Shown here in pieces: positions 26,264-35,265 of a DNA stretch of 48,439 nt (its first letter is position 1; each line of letters opens with the position of its first letter). Location of the stretch: contig JAHHQG010000038.1 in the NCBI GenBank assembly GCA_018729555.1, forward strand, positions 1-48,439, read 5' to 3'. Source of the stretch: Clostridiales bacterium (GTDB lineage Bacteria > Bacillota > Sulfobacillia > RBS10-35). The notes beneath the pieces were generated by a model, which ran no database searches, had not been told where the DNA came from, and saw only the letters and a list, made by a program, of their open reading frames with translations. The translations under genes were made by a program, and so were the position numbers.

Positions 26264-26638
26264 ATGGCGTGGTTGTTGGATGTGGCGCGGGTCATCCTGG
26301 GGATCTATTTCATCTTCAGCGGCCTTAACCACTTCATGGGCTATAAGGCCATGGCGGAATATACCAAGGCGAAGAACGTCCCGTTGCCGGGTCTGGCGGT
26401 CATCGTTACAGGCCTCATGCTCATCTTTGGAGGCGTGACCATCCTTCTGGGCATGTACGTCACCTGGGGCCTGGCAGTCCTGGCCGCCTTCCTCGTGTTG
26501 GCGGCTCTTCTCATCCACAACTTTTGGACCATTCAGGATCCCATGGTCCGCATGAACGAGATGAGCAATCATCTGAAGAACTGGGCGCTGGCGGCGGCCC
26601 TCGTCCTTCTCATGCAGGTGAGCAACTGGAGCTGGTGA
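26264..26638 (+). CDS. DoxX family membrane protein
   Basis: This 124-residue protein has four hydrophobic helices and the DoxX-type FIFSGLNHFMGYKAMAEY opening, followed by LPGLAVIVTGLMLIFGGV. DoxX relatives are linked to quinone-dependent thiosulfate oxidation in archaea and to thiol or oxidative stress in bacteria, often under HxlR control. The divergent hxlR gene supports the stress link. A GGGAG SD precedes the ATG and a terminator follows 40 bases after the stop, so it is probably monocistronic. Confidence 0.8.
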   Translation: MAWLLDVARVILGIYFIFSGLNHFMGYKAMAEYTKAKNVPLPGLAVIVTGLMLIFGGVTILLGMYVTWGLAVLAAFLVLAALLIHNFWTIQDPMVRMNEMSNHLKNWALAAALVLLMQVSNWSW

Positions 26639-26679
26639 GGGCATAGCCAGGGAGTCGAAGCGGCGAAGAAGGCTTGACG

Positions 26680-26716
26680 AAAGGAAAGGGGTCCCTTGGG
26701 GGGTCCCTTTCCTTTT
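26680..26716 (+). terminator. Intrinsic terminator after doxX
   Basis: AAAGGAAAGGG at 26680-26690 pairs perfectly with CCCTTTCCTTT at 26705-26715, with a 14-base loop. The run of T residues is partly inside the stem. It separates doxX from the hyuAB group. Confidence 0.7.
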
Positions 26717-26767
26717 GGTATGCCCTCCGGCCTTCCGTTAGACTGGCGGAAGATAGGGAGGTCAACC

Positions 26768-28759
26768 GTGATTCGCGTGGGCATCGATATCGGTGGAACC
26801 TTCACCGACTTCGTCGTCTTTTCCCCTGAAGGGATCCGCAGCTATAAAGTGCTCTCCACCCCTGAGGCCCCCCACGAGGCGGTGCTGCAGGGTCTAAGGG
26901 AGCTGGGGATTTCGCCGGACGTCCTCATCATCCACGGGTCCACGGTGGCCACCAACGCCTTTTTGGAGCGGAAAGGGGCGAAGGTGGCCCTTCTCACCAC
27001 GAGGGGTTTCGAAGACGTCCTGGAGATCGGCCGCCAGGATCGCATGGGGATCTATGACCTGAGGAGCCCCAAACCCGAACCTCTCGTCCCCCGGGAAGGC
27101 CGCTTCGGGGTGAAGGAGAGGGCCCTTCCCGGAGGGGAGGTCCTCCTCCCCCTGACGGAGGAAGCGGTGGATGAAGCTTTGCGATGGGTGAAGTCCTACG
27201 GCGCTGAAGCCGTGGCTATCTGCCTCCTCCACGCTTACGAATTCCCCGACCACGAAAAGGCCCTCCAAGCGAAGCTGGAAGGGTATACGCCCTACGTCTA
27301 CCGGTCTTCCGAAGTCAATCCCGAGTACCGGGAGTATGAGCGCACCAGCACCACCGTCATCTCCGCCTACATCGCCCCCAAGGTGGACGGCTACCTGAAG
27401 GCGTTGCGGCGGGAGATCCCTCGCCTTCGGGTGATGGCGTCTTCGGGAGGCCACCTCTCCCCGGGGAGCATCCTCCGCCAGCCGGCCGCCATGATGCTCT
27501 CCGGACCGGCGGGGGGTGCCGTGGCCGCCCATCACCTGGCCAAAGCCCTGGGTCTGAAGGAAGTGGTCACCTTCGACATGGGCGGCACCAGCACCGACGT
27601 GGCCCTTTTGCCCGGGGAGATCCCCCTCACCCGGGAGGGGCTCATCGGGGGCCTTCCCTTGCGGCTTCCGCGGGTCGACATCCACACGGTGGGAGCGGGT
27701 GGGGGTTCCCTGGCCCGCTTCGATCCCGGTGGAAGCCTTCAGGTGGGACCGCAGTCGGCAGGGGCCCGCCCCGGCCCTGCCAGCTACGGCCTGGGGGGTG
27801 AAAGGGTGACGGTGACCGATGCCCACGTCTTCTTAAAGCGCATCCCCAAAGCCCATTTCCTCGGCGGCCGGATGACCCTTTCCCCGGAAGCAGCTGAAGA
27901 AGCCTTCCGCCGCCTCCAGGCGGAAGGGCGCCAGGTGGGGGCCCGGGAGCTTTCCCTGGAGGAGCTGGCGGAAGGGGTGATCCAGGTGGCGGAAGCCACC
28001 ATGGTGCGGGCCATCCGGCGGGTGACGGCGGAAAAGGGCTACGATCCCGCCCGGTTTGCCCTGGTGAGCTTCGGCGGGGCGGGGGGCCTCCACGCGGCCG
28101 CCTTGGCCCGGGCCATGGGCATGAAGGAAATCCTCTTTCCCCCTGCCGCCGGCACCCTTTCCGCCTGGGGTCTGGCCCTGGCCCCCGCCCTCTCCCATCA
28201 CATGCAGAGTTTCCTCGCAGAGCTTCGGCCGGAGGTCCAGGGGGAGATCGAAAGGATCCTCCGGGAGCTGGAAGGGGCCGGGCGGGAGGTCCTCCTGGGC
28301 GAGGGGTTTTCGGAAAAGGACCTTTCCTTCGAGGCCACCCTCGACCTCCGCTACCGGGGGGAAGCCTACGAACTCCCCGTCCCCTGGCAGGGGGATGTCA
28401 GCCAAACCCTCCAACTTTTCCACCAGATTCACCAGCAGTTCTATCTCCAGCAGCATCCCGATACCCCTGTGGAGTGCGTCAACATCCACGGGCGAACCCT
28501 GGCCTTCCTCCCGGAAGTGGACCTTCCTCGCTGGGAGCCTCAGGAGGAATGGAAACCCCTTCTGGTGGAGGAGCTGCGATTTGGCGGCCACCGGCTAAAG
28601 ACCCCCTTCTACCTGCGGACTGCCTGGCCGGCAGGGAAGGTCTTAGAGGGACCGGCGGTGATCTTGGAAGCCTCCTCCACTCTCCTCATCCCGCCGGGGG
28701 CCACAGGCGAGATGGACGGCCACGGCGTTGTCCACGTGCGATGGGAGGCGGAAGCATGA
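26768..28759 (+). CDS. hyuA: Hydantoinase/oxoprolinase family protein, subunit A
   Basis: The 663-residue protein has the acetate-kinase/actin-like fold of HyuA: GIDIGGTFTDFV at the N terminus (phosphate loop), MLSGPAGGAVAAHHL in the middle and VTFDMGGTSTDVALL (second phosphate loop). With HyuB it makes ATP-dependent amidohydrolases acting on hydantoins or 5-oxoproline, or carboxylases acting on acetone or acetophenone; the substrate is not readable. GTG at 26768 follows GGGAGG by a few bases and gives the normal start. It overlaps hyuB by four bases. Confidence 0.88.
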   Translation: MIRVGIDIGGTFTDFVVFSPEGIRSYKVLSTPEAPHEAVLQGLRELGISPDVLIIHGSTVATNAFLERKGAKVALLTTRGFEDVLEIGRQDRMGIYDLRSPKPEPLVPREGRFGVKERALPGGEVLLPLTEEAVDEALRWVKSYGAEAVAICLLHAYEFPDHEKALQAKLEGYTPYVYRSSEVNPEYREYERTSTTVISAYIAPKVDGYLKALRREIPRLRVMASSGGHLSPGSILRQPAAMMLSGPAGGAVAAHHLAKALGLKEVVTFDMGGTSTDVALLPGEIPLTREGLIGGLPLRLPRVDIHTVGAGGGSLARFDPGGSLQVGPQSAGARPGPASYGLGGERVTVTDAHVFLKRIPKAHFLGGRMTLSPEAAEEAFRRLQAEGRQVGARELSLEELAEGVIQVAEATMVRAIRRVTAEKGYDPARFALVSFGGAGGLHAAALARAMGMKEILFPPAAGTLSAWGLALAPALSHHMQSFLAELRPEVQGEIERILRELEGAGREVLLGEGFSEKDLSFEATLDLRYRGEAYELPVPWQGDVSQTLQLFHQIHQQFYLQQHPDTPVECVNIHGRTLAFLPEVDLPRWEPQEEWKPLLVEELRFGGHRLKTPFYLRTAWPAGKVLEGPAVILEASSTLLIPPGATGEMDGHGVVHVRWEAEA

Positions 28760-30321
28760 GGGAAGATCCGGTAGCCCTGGAGATCTTCAAGCATCTTTTC
28801 CAGGCGGTGGCGGAAGAGATGGGGGAGACCCTCCGCCGCACGGGGTTCAGCCCCAACATCAAAGAGCGGCGGGATTATTCCTGCGCCGTCTTCGATGCCG
28901 AAGGGAAGACCATCGCCCAGGCGGAGCATATGCCGGTCCATCTGGGCTCCATGCCCCGGAGCGTGGAAGCGGCGGTAAAGGCCTTCACCTTCGCACCGGG
29001 CGATGTGGTGGTCTTGAACGACCCCTACCGGGGAGGAACCCACCTCCCCGACATCACCGTGGTGCAGGGGGTCTTCTGGCCGGGGGAAGATCAACCCCTC
29101 TTCTATGTGGCCAACCGGGCCCACCACGCCGATGTGGGAGGCATGAGCCCCGGCAGCCTTCCCCTGGCGACGGAGCTTTACCAGGAAGGGATCATCATCC
29201 CTCCCGTGCGCCTCATGCGGGAAGGAAAGCTCATGGAGGATGTTCTGGCCCTTTTGCTGCGGAACGTCCGCACTCCGGAGGAGCGGCGGGGGGACCTTCT
29301 CGCCCAGCTGGCGGCCAACGCCGTGGGAGCTCGGCGCCTTTTGAAGTACGTGGAAGAAGAAGGCCGGGAGAAAGTCCTCTTCTACGCCAAAGCCCTTCAG
29401 GACTACGCGGAACGCATGACCCGGGCCCTCATCCGGGAGCTTCCCGACGGCCGCTACCATTTCGAAGACTACCTGGATGGGGACGGGCGGGGCCGGGAGG
29501 ACGTGGCCATCCGCCTGACCCTCACCATCCAGGGGGATGAGGCCATCCTGGATTTCCGGGAGAGCGATCCTCAGGTGGAGGGGAGCATCAACGCCGTGCG
29601 GGCCATCACGGAGAGCGCGTCCTTCTACGCTTTCCGGGCCGCCATCCCCGAGCCCATCCCCAGCAACGAGGGGGGCTTTCGTCCCCTCACCATCCTCACC
29701 CGCCCCGGGACCATTTTGGACGCCCTCCCTCCGGCGGCGGTGTCGGCGGGGAACGTGGAGACCAGCCAGCGGACGGTGGATGTGGTCCTGGGGGCCCTCA
29801 GCCAGGCCCTTCCCGAGAGGATCCCCGCCGCCGGGCAGGGCACCATGAACAACATCACCTTTGGCGGCAAGGATCGCCAAGGTGTGCCCTTCGCCTACTA
29901 CGAGACTTTAGGGGGCGGGGCGGGGGCCGGACCGGGGTGGAACGGAACGTCCGCCGTCCACGTCCATATGAGCAACACCCTCAACACCCCCATCGAAGCC
30001 CTGGAGAGGGGGCTGCCCTTGCGCATCGAGACCTACGCCATCCGCCGGGGGAGCGGGGGAAAGGGGAAATACCGCGGGGGCGATGGGGTGATCCGCCGCT
30101 ACCGCTTCCTGGTGCCGGTGCAGGTGGCCGTCATCAGCGAGAGGCGACGCCGGGGGCCCTACGGCCTTCAGGGGGGAAGCCCGGGAGAGCCGGGGAAGGT
30201 CATCCGGGTGGGGAAGGACGACGGCCGGGAAGAGCTCCCCGGCAAGTGGCAGGGCCACCTGGAGGCGGGAGAAGGGCTGGAGATCCACACGCCGGGGGGC
30301 GGCGGCTGGGGCCAAGGGTAA
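28756..30321 (+). CDS. hyuB: Hydantoinase/oxoprolinase family protein, subunit B
   Basis: HyuB, 521 residues, is the partner of HyuA. Family features include the RDYSCAVFDAEG opening, VVLNDPYRGGTHLPDITV, the ANRAHHADVGG metal-type motif, and the C-terminal GGGAGAGPGWNGTSAVHVHM and GSGGKGKYRGGDG segments. The ATG lies in an ATGA overlap with hyuA. The two subunits probably act as a complex in the cytoplasm. A hydrolase and a lipoprotein gene follow closely, suggesting a small catabolic operon. Confidence 0.88.
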   Translation: MREDPVALEIFKHLFQAVAEEMGETLRRTGFSPNIKERRDYSCAVFDAEGKTIAQAEHMPVHLGSMPRSVEAAVKAFTFAPGDVVVLNDPYRGGTHLPDITVVQGVFWPGEDQPLFYVANRAHHADVGGMSPGSLPLATELYQEGIIIPPVRLMREGKLMEDVLALLLRNVRTPEERRGDLLAQLAANAVGARRLLKYVEEEGREKVLFYAKALQDYAERMTRALIRELPDGRYHFEDYLDGDGRGREDVAIRLTLTIQGDEAILDFRESDPQVEGSINAVRAITESASFYAFRAAIPEPIPSNEGGFRPLTILTRPGTILDALPPAAVSAGNVETSQRTVDVVLGALSQALPERIPAAGQGTMNNITFGGKDRQGVPFAYYETLGGGAGAGPGWNGTSAVHVHMSNTLNTPIEALERGLPLRIETYAIRRGSGGKGKYRGGDGVIRRYRFLVPVQVAVISERRRRGPYGLQGGSPGEPGKVIRVGKDDGREELPGKWQGHLEAGEGLEIHTPGGGGWGQG

Positions 30322-30342
30322 AATGGGGGCGGAGGCGAAAGG

Positions 30343-31161
30343 ATGCCGCTTTTGGATGTGAAGGGTCGGGCCTTTTACTACACCCACGGCGAAGTGGATC
30401 CCCTCCAGGCGCCGGAGGGCGAGGTGGCGGTGGTGGCCCTCCACGGGGCAGGGGCGCAACACGGGGTGTGGGCCCACTATCTTTACGCCCTGGGAAAGAA
30501 AGTGCCCTTTCTTGCCCTGGACCTACCGGGCCACGGCCGCTCGCAAACCCTCGACGGCGAGGTGAGCTGCCCCTCCTATGCCCGTTCGGTGGCCGACCTT
30601 TGGGAAACCCTCTTGGAAAAGCGGGGGGAGAAGGGAAGGCTCCGCCTCGTTCTCATGGGTCATTCCATGGGCGGAGCGGTGGCCATCGAGTACGCCCTCA
30701 CCTACCAGGATACAGAGCTCCGGCCGGAGGGCCTCATCCTTGTCGGCACCGGGGGACGGCTCCGGGTGCGCCCCGACTTCCTCGAGACCCTGTCCAAGGG
30801 GAGCTTTCCTCCGGAACTCATGGCCGCCGTGTCGGGCCGCTCCCTGGAGGAGGCAGCCCAGGCCGATCCCTCCCAGTCGGGGGTGGTGGAGGGGCCGGAG
30901 GTGGTCTACCGGGACCTTTTGGCCTGCGACCGGTTTGACCGGCTGGAGGAGCTGGGGAAGATCCGGGTGCCCACCTTGGTGGTCCACGGCGACCAGGATC
31001 AGATGACCCCCCTGAAGTACGGGCAGCGCCTGGCCGAGGATATTCCCGAGGCCCGGCTGGTGGTGGTGGAGGGGGCGGGCCACCTGGTCCATGCCCAGAA
31101 GCCAGGCCCGGTGACGAGGGCCATCCGAGAGTTTTTAGAGGAGCTTTCCCAGGGGCGGTGA
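30343..31161 (+). CDS. Alpha/beta hydrolase
   Basis: The 272-residue protein has the alpha/beta hydrolase fold: oxyanion strand VVALHGAGAQHGVW, LDLPGHGRS, nucleophile elbow MGHSMGG, acid in HGDQDQMTP and catalytic histidine in GAGHLVHAQ. No signal peptide is seen, so it acts in the cytoplasm on an ester, lactone or similar bond. The gene starts 21 bases after hyuB; processing of the product of HyuAB is possible but inferred. Confidence 0.85.
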   Translation: MPLLDVKGRAFYYTHGEVDPLQAPEGEVAVVALHGAGAQHGVWAHYLYALGKKVPFLALDLPGHGRSQTLDGEVSCPSYARSVADLWETLLEKRGEKGRLRLVLMGHSMGGAVAIEYALTYQDTELRPEGLILVGTGGRLRVRPDFLETLSKGSFPPELMAAVSGRSLEEAAQADPSQSGVVEGPEVVYRDLLACDRFDRLEELGKIRVPTLVVHGDQDQMTPLKYGQRLAEDIPEARLVVVEGAGHLVHAQKPGPVTRAIREFLEELSQGR

Positions 31162-31168
31162 AAGGGCA

Positions 31169-32707
31169 ATGGGGCTGAGGTGGCCCTGGCGCTGGCTTGG
31201 GCTTTTCCTGGCGGTGCTTCTTCTTTTTCTTTCAGCCTGCGGTCTTCAGGCGCCCCTGGTGCCCGGCATGGGCCACGAGGAGACGCCGCCTTCGGACGAG
31301 GTGCCGGAGGAGCCTGCTCCTTCACCTGAGGATGAGGGGGACCTGCCGCCTCTTTTGCGGGAGGTGGCAGGCGCCCGCTTCCTCCTGGACGCGGGGGAGA
31401 AGAGCCGACCTGTGACGGTGGCCCTCTGGCCCGAAAGGGATTGGGCGGCCGTGGGTCTTAACCGGGACGATGACTCCTCCGTCGTCTACCTCTTCGATCC
31501 GCAAAAAGGCTTTTACTCCATCGCCGAAAATCCCCGCCCCCTTCTCTTCACCGCCTTTGCGAGCGTCGCGGGAAAGCCCGTTTTGGTCTGGGTGTCGGGA
31601 ACCCTTTCCTATGCCGGATCTTCGGGAGAAGATCCTCGGGTGGTGGAGGTTTCCCTTTCCGACGGTACGCGGAAGGAAACGACCCTTTCCCGGTGTCGGG
31701 AGTTCCAGGCCATCACCACCAACGGCCAGCTGCGCTGGGAGGAGCCGGCGCAAGGCGGGGTGCCCTTCCTCTGCGGCCGCGAGATGCGCTACTTGGATCT
31801 GGCCACCGGTGAGGTGGAGGTGGCCATCCCCGAGGTTCCCAGCTACGGCGATTACGTCTGGCCCCAGGCTGCTCCCGCGTTGCAGGCCGTCCTCTTCCAG
31901 GATATGGGAAAGGAGGATCGGGGGGAGCTTCTCCTCTGGCGGCGGGGGGAACCCTTGAAGACCATCGCCTCGCCGGAGGGAAGCCTCTACCTTCCCACCT
32001 GGTCCCGGGACGGCAGCCACTTCGGCGCCCTCATCCTGGGAGCGGGGGGCGGAGCTCCCGGGATTTTCCCGGGGGACGAAGGCCCCCTCCCCCTGGGGGA
32101 CGCGCTGGGCGTCTGGGACGGACGGGGAGAGCCCCTGGCGGTCCTGAGGTCGCCCCACGGGGTGATGAACCCCTCCTTTGCACCCCTGGGGTCCCCTTTG
32201 GTCTTCCTGGACGCCCAGGTGGAAGAGGCGGGCGATACCTATGCCGTCCGGAGCTATGGGCTTTACGGCTGGGAGAGGGGGATGGGGACGCCCCGGCTCC
32301 TCAAAGGGGCCTTGGATCCCAGCCGCACCTATGAGGTGGCCGGTTGGCTGGACCGGGACCAGGTGGTGATCCGCAGCTGGCGCAACGACAGCTGGGGCGA
32401 TGCGGGGGGTCCCACCTTCCGCTATGAAGTGGTGGACACCCAGACGGGCAGCGGCCGGGTGGCGGGCGAGGTGGATTGGCTCTTCGGCACTTACGGCGAT
32501 GTGGTGGGAGGGAGCCTCATCGCCACCTTCGGAAGGGAAGTGCGGATCTACCAGGGAGGCCAGTGGCAGCCGCTTTTGAAGCTGGGTCCCGCCATCTTGG
32601 ATGCGGAGCCGGTGGGAGCGGTGGGAGGAGGGTACCTCTTCCGCCTCACTTTGAGCGACGGCTTCCGGGAGTTCATGGTGTGGGCTCCACGGGTGGCGGG
32701 GAGCTGA
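31169..32707 (+). CDS. Secreted lipoprotein with beta-propeller-like repeats
   Basis: A lipoprotein signal of about 20 hydrophobic residues ends in the lipobox LSAC, then a proline- and glutamate-rich spacer. The remaining 440 residues contain repeated strand patterns such as TWSRDGSHFGALIL and SFAPLGSPLVFLD that recall TolB or WD40 propellers. The family is not recognised with confidence. It starts seven bases after the hydrolase and is probably cotranscribed. It would be anchored on the outer face of the membrane. Confidence 0.7.
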   Translation: MGLRWPWRWLGLFLAVLLLFLSACGLQAPLVPGMGHEETPPSDEVPEEPAPSPEDEGDLPPLLREVAGARFLLDAGEKSRPVTVALWPERDWAAVGLNRDDDSSVVYLFDPQKGFYSIAENPRPLLFTAFASVAGKPVLVWVSGTLSYAGSSGEDPRVVEVSLSDGTRKETTLSRCREFQAITTNGQLRWEEPAQGGVPFLCGREMRYLDLATGEVEVAIPEVPSYGDYVWPQAAPALQAVLFQDMGKEDRGELLLWRRGEPLKTIASPEGSLYLPTWSRDGSHFGALILGAGGGAPGIFPGDEGPLPLGDALGVWDGRGEPLAVLRSPHGVMNPSFAPLGSPLVFLDAQVEEAGDTYAVRSYGLYGWERGMGTPRLLKGALDPSRTYEVAGWLDRDQVVIRSWRNDSWGDAGGPTFRYEVVDTQTGSGRVAGEVDWLFGTYGDVVGGSLIATFGREVRIYQGGQWQPLLKLGPAILDAEPVGAVGGGYLFRLTLSDGFREFMVWAPRVAGS

Positions 32708-32718
32708 AGAATGGGGAA

Positions 32719-32756
32719 GGCCCTTCTCCGGGCATACTTTAGGCCGGGGAAGGGCC
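32719..32756 (+). promoter_or_regulatory. Hairpin enclosing the ribosome site of the next gene
   Basis: GGCCCTTCTCCGG (32719-32731) pairs with CCGGGGAAGGGCC (32744-32756) over 13 positions with one G-U. The 3' arm contains the SD-like GGGGAAGGG and ends on the base before the ATG at 32757. The hairpin could mask the ribosome site or act as a leaky terminator; there is no T run. Confidence 0.5.
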
Positions 32757-33605
32757 ATGCCCTGGGAGTGGCGGAAGGACGGCGGCCGGTACCATCTCTT
32801 TCGCGATGGAGAGCCGGTGGCCTCCCTGGATGTGGAGCTGGCGGAAGAGTGGGCTCACCTGCATCGGCTCACCTTTCAACAGCCGAGGGATGACGCCTGG
32901 CGGGAGATCCTCTCCTACTGGCGGGGGCAGGGGGTCCGGGGGGTGCGGGTGACCGGCGGTCACCCCAAGCTTCCCGGCCCTCTCCATACCCTGGACTTTC
33001 AAGCCCTCCCCTTTGGAGAGGACACCTTTCTCTGGCATCACGCCGAGGGGGCCCATCATCTGGCCTTCAGGGGTAAGGGCTGGACCTACGAGGTCCGGGG
33101 CATCACCCTGGGGCAAAAAGAAGGCCGACCCTTCCGGGCGGAGTTTTCCTGGGAAGGAGGGGTGGACTGGTCCCTGCGGCGCCTCGCCCTCCGCTGGGGA
33201 GCCCAAAAGGTGGTCATCCATCGGGACGGCGCGGGGAAATGGCGGAGCAAAGACGGGCGGCTCTTGCCCGGGACCGATGATGCCCAGCACCTCTTTCTTT
33301 GGCTGACCCCCTTCAGCCACACGGCGGCCCTCCGCTTTTTGGCGATGCGCCCCGAACTCAAAGGGACCTTCCTCGCCCTGGAGCTCATCCCCGTGGAAGC
33401 GGCGGCACCTCTTCCGGCCGAGGCGGGAGCGTCCTTCGGGCAGCTCCTCCTTCGCCAGGTGCGCCACCGCTACGAGCCCTTGGGAGACGGCCGCTACCGC
33501 TGGTCTCGGGATGAGGCGGGCCATCAGGCCATCCTCCGGACGGATGACGAAGGGTGGCTTTGGGAAGGGGGAGGATGGCGGCTCCTCGCAAAGGAGAAGG
33601 AGTGA
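32757..33605 (+). CDS. Putative glycolipid-binding (DUF1089-like) protein
   Basis: This 282-residue cytoplasmic protein resembles the putative glycolipid-binding family by the segments GAGKWRSKDG, then LWLTPFSHTAALRFL (family pattern TPFTNTLPIRRL) and a C-terminal strand-rich part with VRHRYEPLGDGRYRW. Function of the family is not established. The match is by eye and moderate. The ATG directly follows a hairpin that contains its SD. A palindromic terminator follows one base after the stop. Confidence 0.5.
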   Translation: MPWEWRKDGGRYHLFRDGEPVASLDVELAEEWAHLHRLTFQQPRDDAWREILSYWRGQGVRGVRVTGGHPKLPGPLHTLDFQALPFGEDTFLWHHAEGAHHLAFRGKGWTYEVRGITLGQKEGRPFRAEFSWEGGVDWSLRRLALRWGAQKVVIHRDGAGKWRSKDGRLLPGTDDAQHLFLWLTPFSHTAALRFLAMRPELKGTFLALELIPVEAAAPLPAEAGASFGQLLLRQVRHRYEPLGDGRYRWSRDEAGHQAILRTDDEGWLWEGGGWRLLAKEKE

Positions 33606-33635
33606 AAGGGGAAATCCCTTAAGGGATTTCCCCTT
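33606..33635. terminator. Bidirectional palindromic terminator
   Basis: The 15-base arms AAGGGGAAATCCCTT and AAGGGATTTCCCCTT form a perfect 30-base palindrome between two convergent genes. Without a clear T run its efficiency is uncertain, but position and symmetry suit termination from both sides. Confidence 0.7.
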
Positions 33636-33660
33636 GGCCAGCCTTCCTTTCCGGCTGTCC

Positions 33661-34491
33661 TCAGGCTTCTTCCGACGCCTCCAGGGGCCGGTTTCCCGCC
33701 ATGAACATGCCGATGAGGAGGACTACCCAGAGGATGGCCAGGCTGTAGATGATGCTCAGCTGGCCGGCCATCCCCGCCTGGGCGAAGCCCTGGGCGGCAA
33801 AGCCCGTCCCGGCGGCAAATCCCAGCCAGTTCCCCACGATGTAGGAGGCCAGGATGCTGACGGTGATGACCAGGGCGCCGGTGCGGGCGGTGGCGGAGGG
33901 GGAGGGTTCCATCTCCATCACCTCCGTCCAGAGGAGCCCCCACGCCTTGATGCGGGGATAGAGGGCCAGGAGCAGAAGGGGTCCCAGGATGGCCGCCGCC
34001 AGGAAGTTGTTGAGGGCGATGATGTTGGCGATGACGGTGAAGGGGAGGATGCGGAGGATCTCCAGGCCCCACCCGATGAAGGCGCCGCAAGCGAGGGAGG
34101 CCAAAAGGGCGATGATCCAGAACTCCAGGAGCTTGCGGAAGGTGCGGCCGTCGGGTTCGCCGCCGGCGGAGAGGGGACCCAGGCGTCCCCAGAGGGTGTA
34201 GGGGATGTAGCCCAGGAGGAAGTTTCCAAAGAAGCCAAAGAAACTTCCTGGCCCCAGTGTTCCGCCGAAAATATCGCCGATGGTGTTGCCGATGGCCGAT
34301 CCCCAGGCGGCCGCCGGCCCGAAGAAGAGGGAAAAGACCACGGGGATGACGTTGGCGGGCCGCACTTCCGTGAGGGTGGGGATGATGACAAAGCCTTTGA
34401 AGGGGATCAAAATGGCGGCGTAGATGGCCGCCGTGAGGGCCACCAGCATAACCATACGGGTGTTTTTCCACATGGTGAAAAGCTCACGCAT
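33661..34491 (-). CDS. ECF transporter substrate-binding (S) component
   Basis: This 276-residue membrane protein has about six to eight helices and the S-component pattern TLTEVRPANVIPVVFSLFFG followed by AAWGSAIGNTIGDIFGGTLG. S components capture a vitamin or cofactor and dock on the EcfT-A-A' module. The substrate is not identifiable; QueT-like and related families share the pattern. The start ATG at 34491 has an almost ideal SD, AAAGGAGGTGAT at 34496-34507. It is the last gene of the minus-strand trio EcfA-EcfT-S. Confidence 0.8.
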   Translation of the reverse strand: MRELFTMWKNTRMVMLVALTAAIYAAILIPFKGFVIIPTLTEVRPANVIPVVFSLFFGPAAAWGSAIGNTIGDIFGGTLGPGSFFGFFGNFLLGYIPYTLWGRLGPLSAGGEPDGRTFRKLLEFWIIALLASLACGAFIGWGLEILRILPFTVIANIIALNNFLAAAILGPLLLLALYPRIKAWGLLWTEVMEMEPSPSATARTGALVITVSILASYIVGNWLGFAAGTGFAAQGFAQAGMAGQLSIIYSLAILWVVLLIGMFMAGNRPLEASEEA

Positions 34492-34509
34492 GATATCACC
34501 TCCTTTCCA

Positions 34510-35265
34510 TTAAGAGAAATACCTGTGCCAGGCCAGAACCCCTCCCAGGAAGAGGACGAAAAAAAGAAGGGCTAAGCCGTCCCGCCAGGTGAACCTCAGC
34601 ACCAAGTACTGGGTCCTCTTGGGGCTGTAGCCGAAGCCCTTGGCCTCCACCGCCATGGCCAGGTGGTGGGTGGAGCGGATGGCGGTGGCCACCACTGGGA
34701 TGAGGAGAGGTATCTGTTTCCGGAGGCGGGTGATGAAGTTCCCCTGGCTGAGGTCCAGGCCTCTTGAGCGCTGGGCCTCGATGATGGTGAGGCCGGAACC
34801 CACCAGGGTCGGCACCAGCCGCAGGGCCGTGGAGATGGCAAAGCCGGCGGCAAAGGGAAGCCCCAGTTTTAAAAGGCCCGCCATCATCTCTTCGTTGCGG
34901 GTGGTGGCCAGGAATAGGGCTCCGGTGAGGACCATGTTGATGAGCTTCAGGGCGGTGGCAATACCGAAGAGGAGGCCTTCCACGGTGAAGCGCCAGAAGA
35001 TGACCTCCGTGCCGCCTCCCATGAAAGACCAGATGATGATGGCCATGAGGGCCAGCATGAAGAGGATGAATTTCAAGCGAGCTACCGTGGGCCAGGCGCC
35101 GGCTCCCGTGATGAAAAGGGCGAGGACCCCCAGGATGAAGACTTCGGGAAGCCAGGTGTTGAAGGAAAGAAGGCCGGCGAAAAGGACGATGAGGCCCAGG
35201 AACTTGGTGCGGGGATCGAGGCGGTGGAAAAAGGTGTTCCGGTCCTGGTAAAGGTAGAGGCTCAT
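34510..35265 (-). CDS. ecfT: ECF transporter transmembrane component EcfT
   Basis: EcfT couples the ATPases to the S component. The 251-residue protein has the N-terminal RLDPRTKFLGLI motif and the two diagnostic cytoplasmic Ala-Arg-Gly-type motifs in EAQRSRGLD and VEAKGFGY. The ATG overlaps the EcfA stop by four bases (ATGA) and the S gene starts 18 bases after its stop, so the three are one transcription unit. The complete local set suggests a dedicated group I transporter. Confidence 0.9.
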   Translation of the reverse strand: MSLYLYQDRNTFFHRLDPRTKFLGLIVLFAGLLSFNTWLPEVFILGVLALFITGAGAWPTVARLKFILFMLALMAIIIWSFMGGGTEVIFWRFTVEGLLFGIATALKLINMVLTGALFLATTRNEEMMAGLLKLGLPFAAGFAISTALRLVPTLVGSGLTIIEAQRSRGLDLSQGNFITRLRKQIPLLIPVVATAIRSTHHLAMAVEAKGFGYSPKRTQYLVLRFTWRDGLALLFFVLFLGGVLAWHRYFS

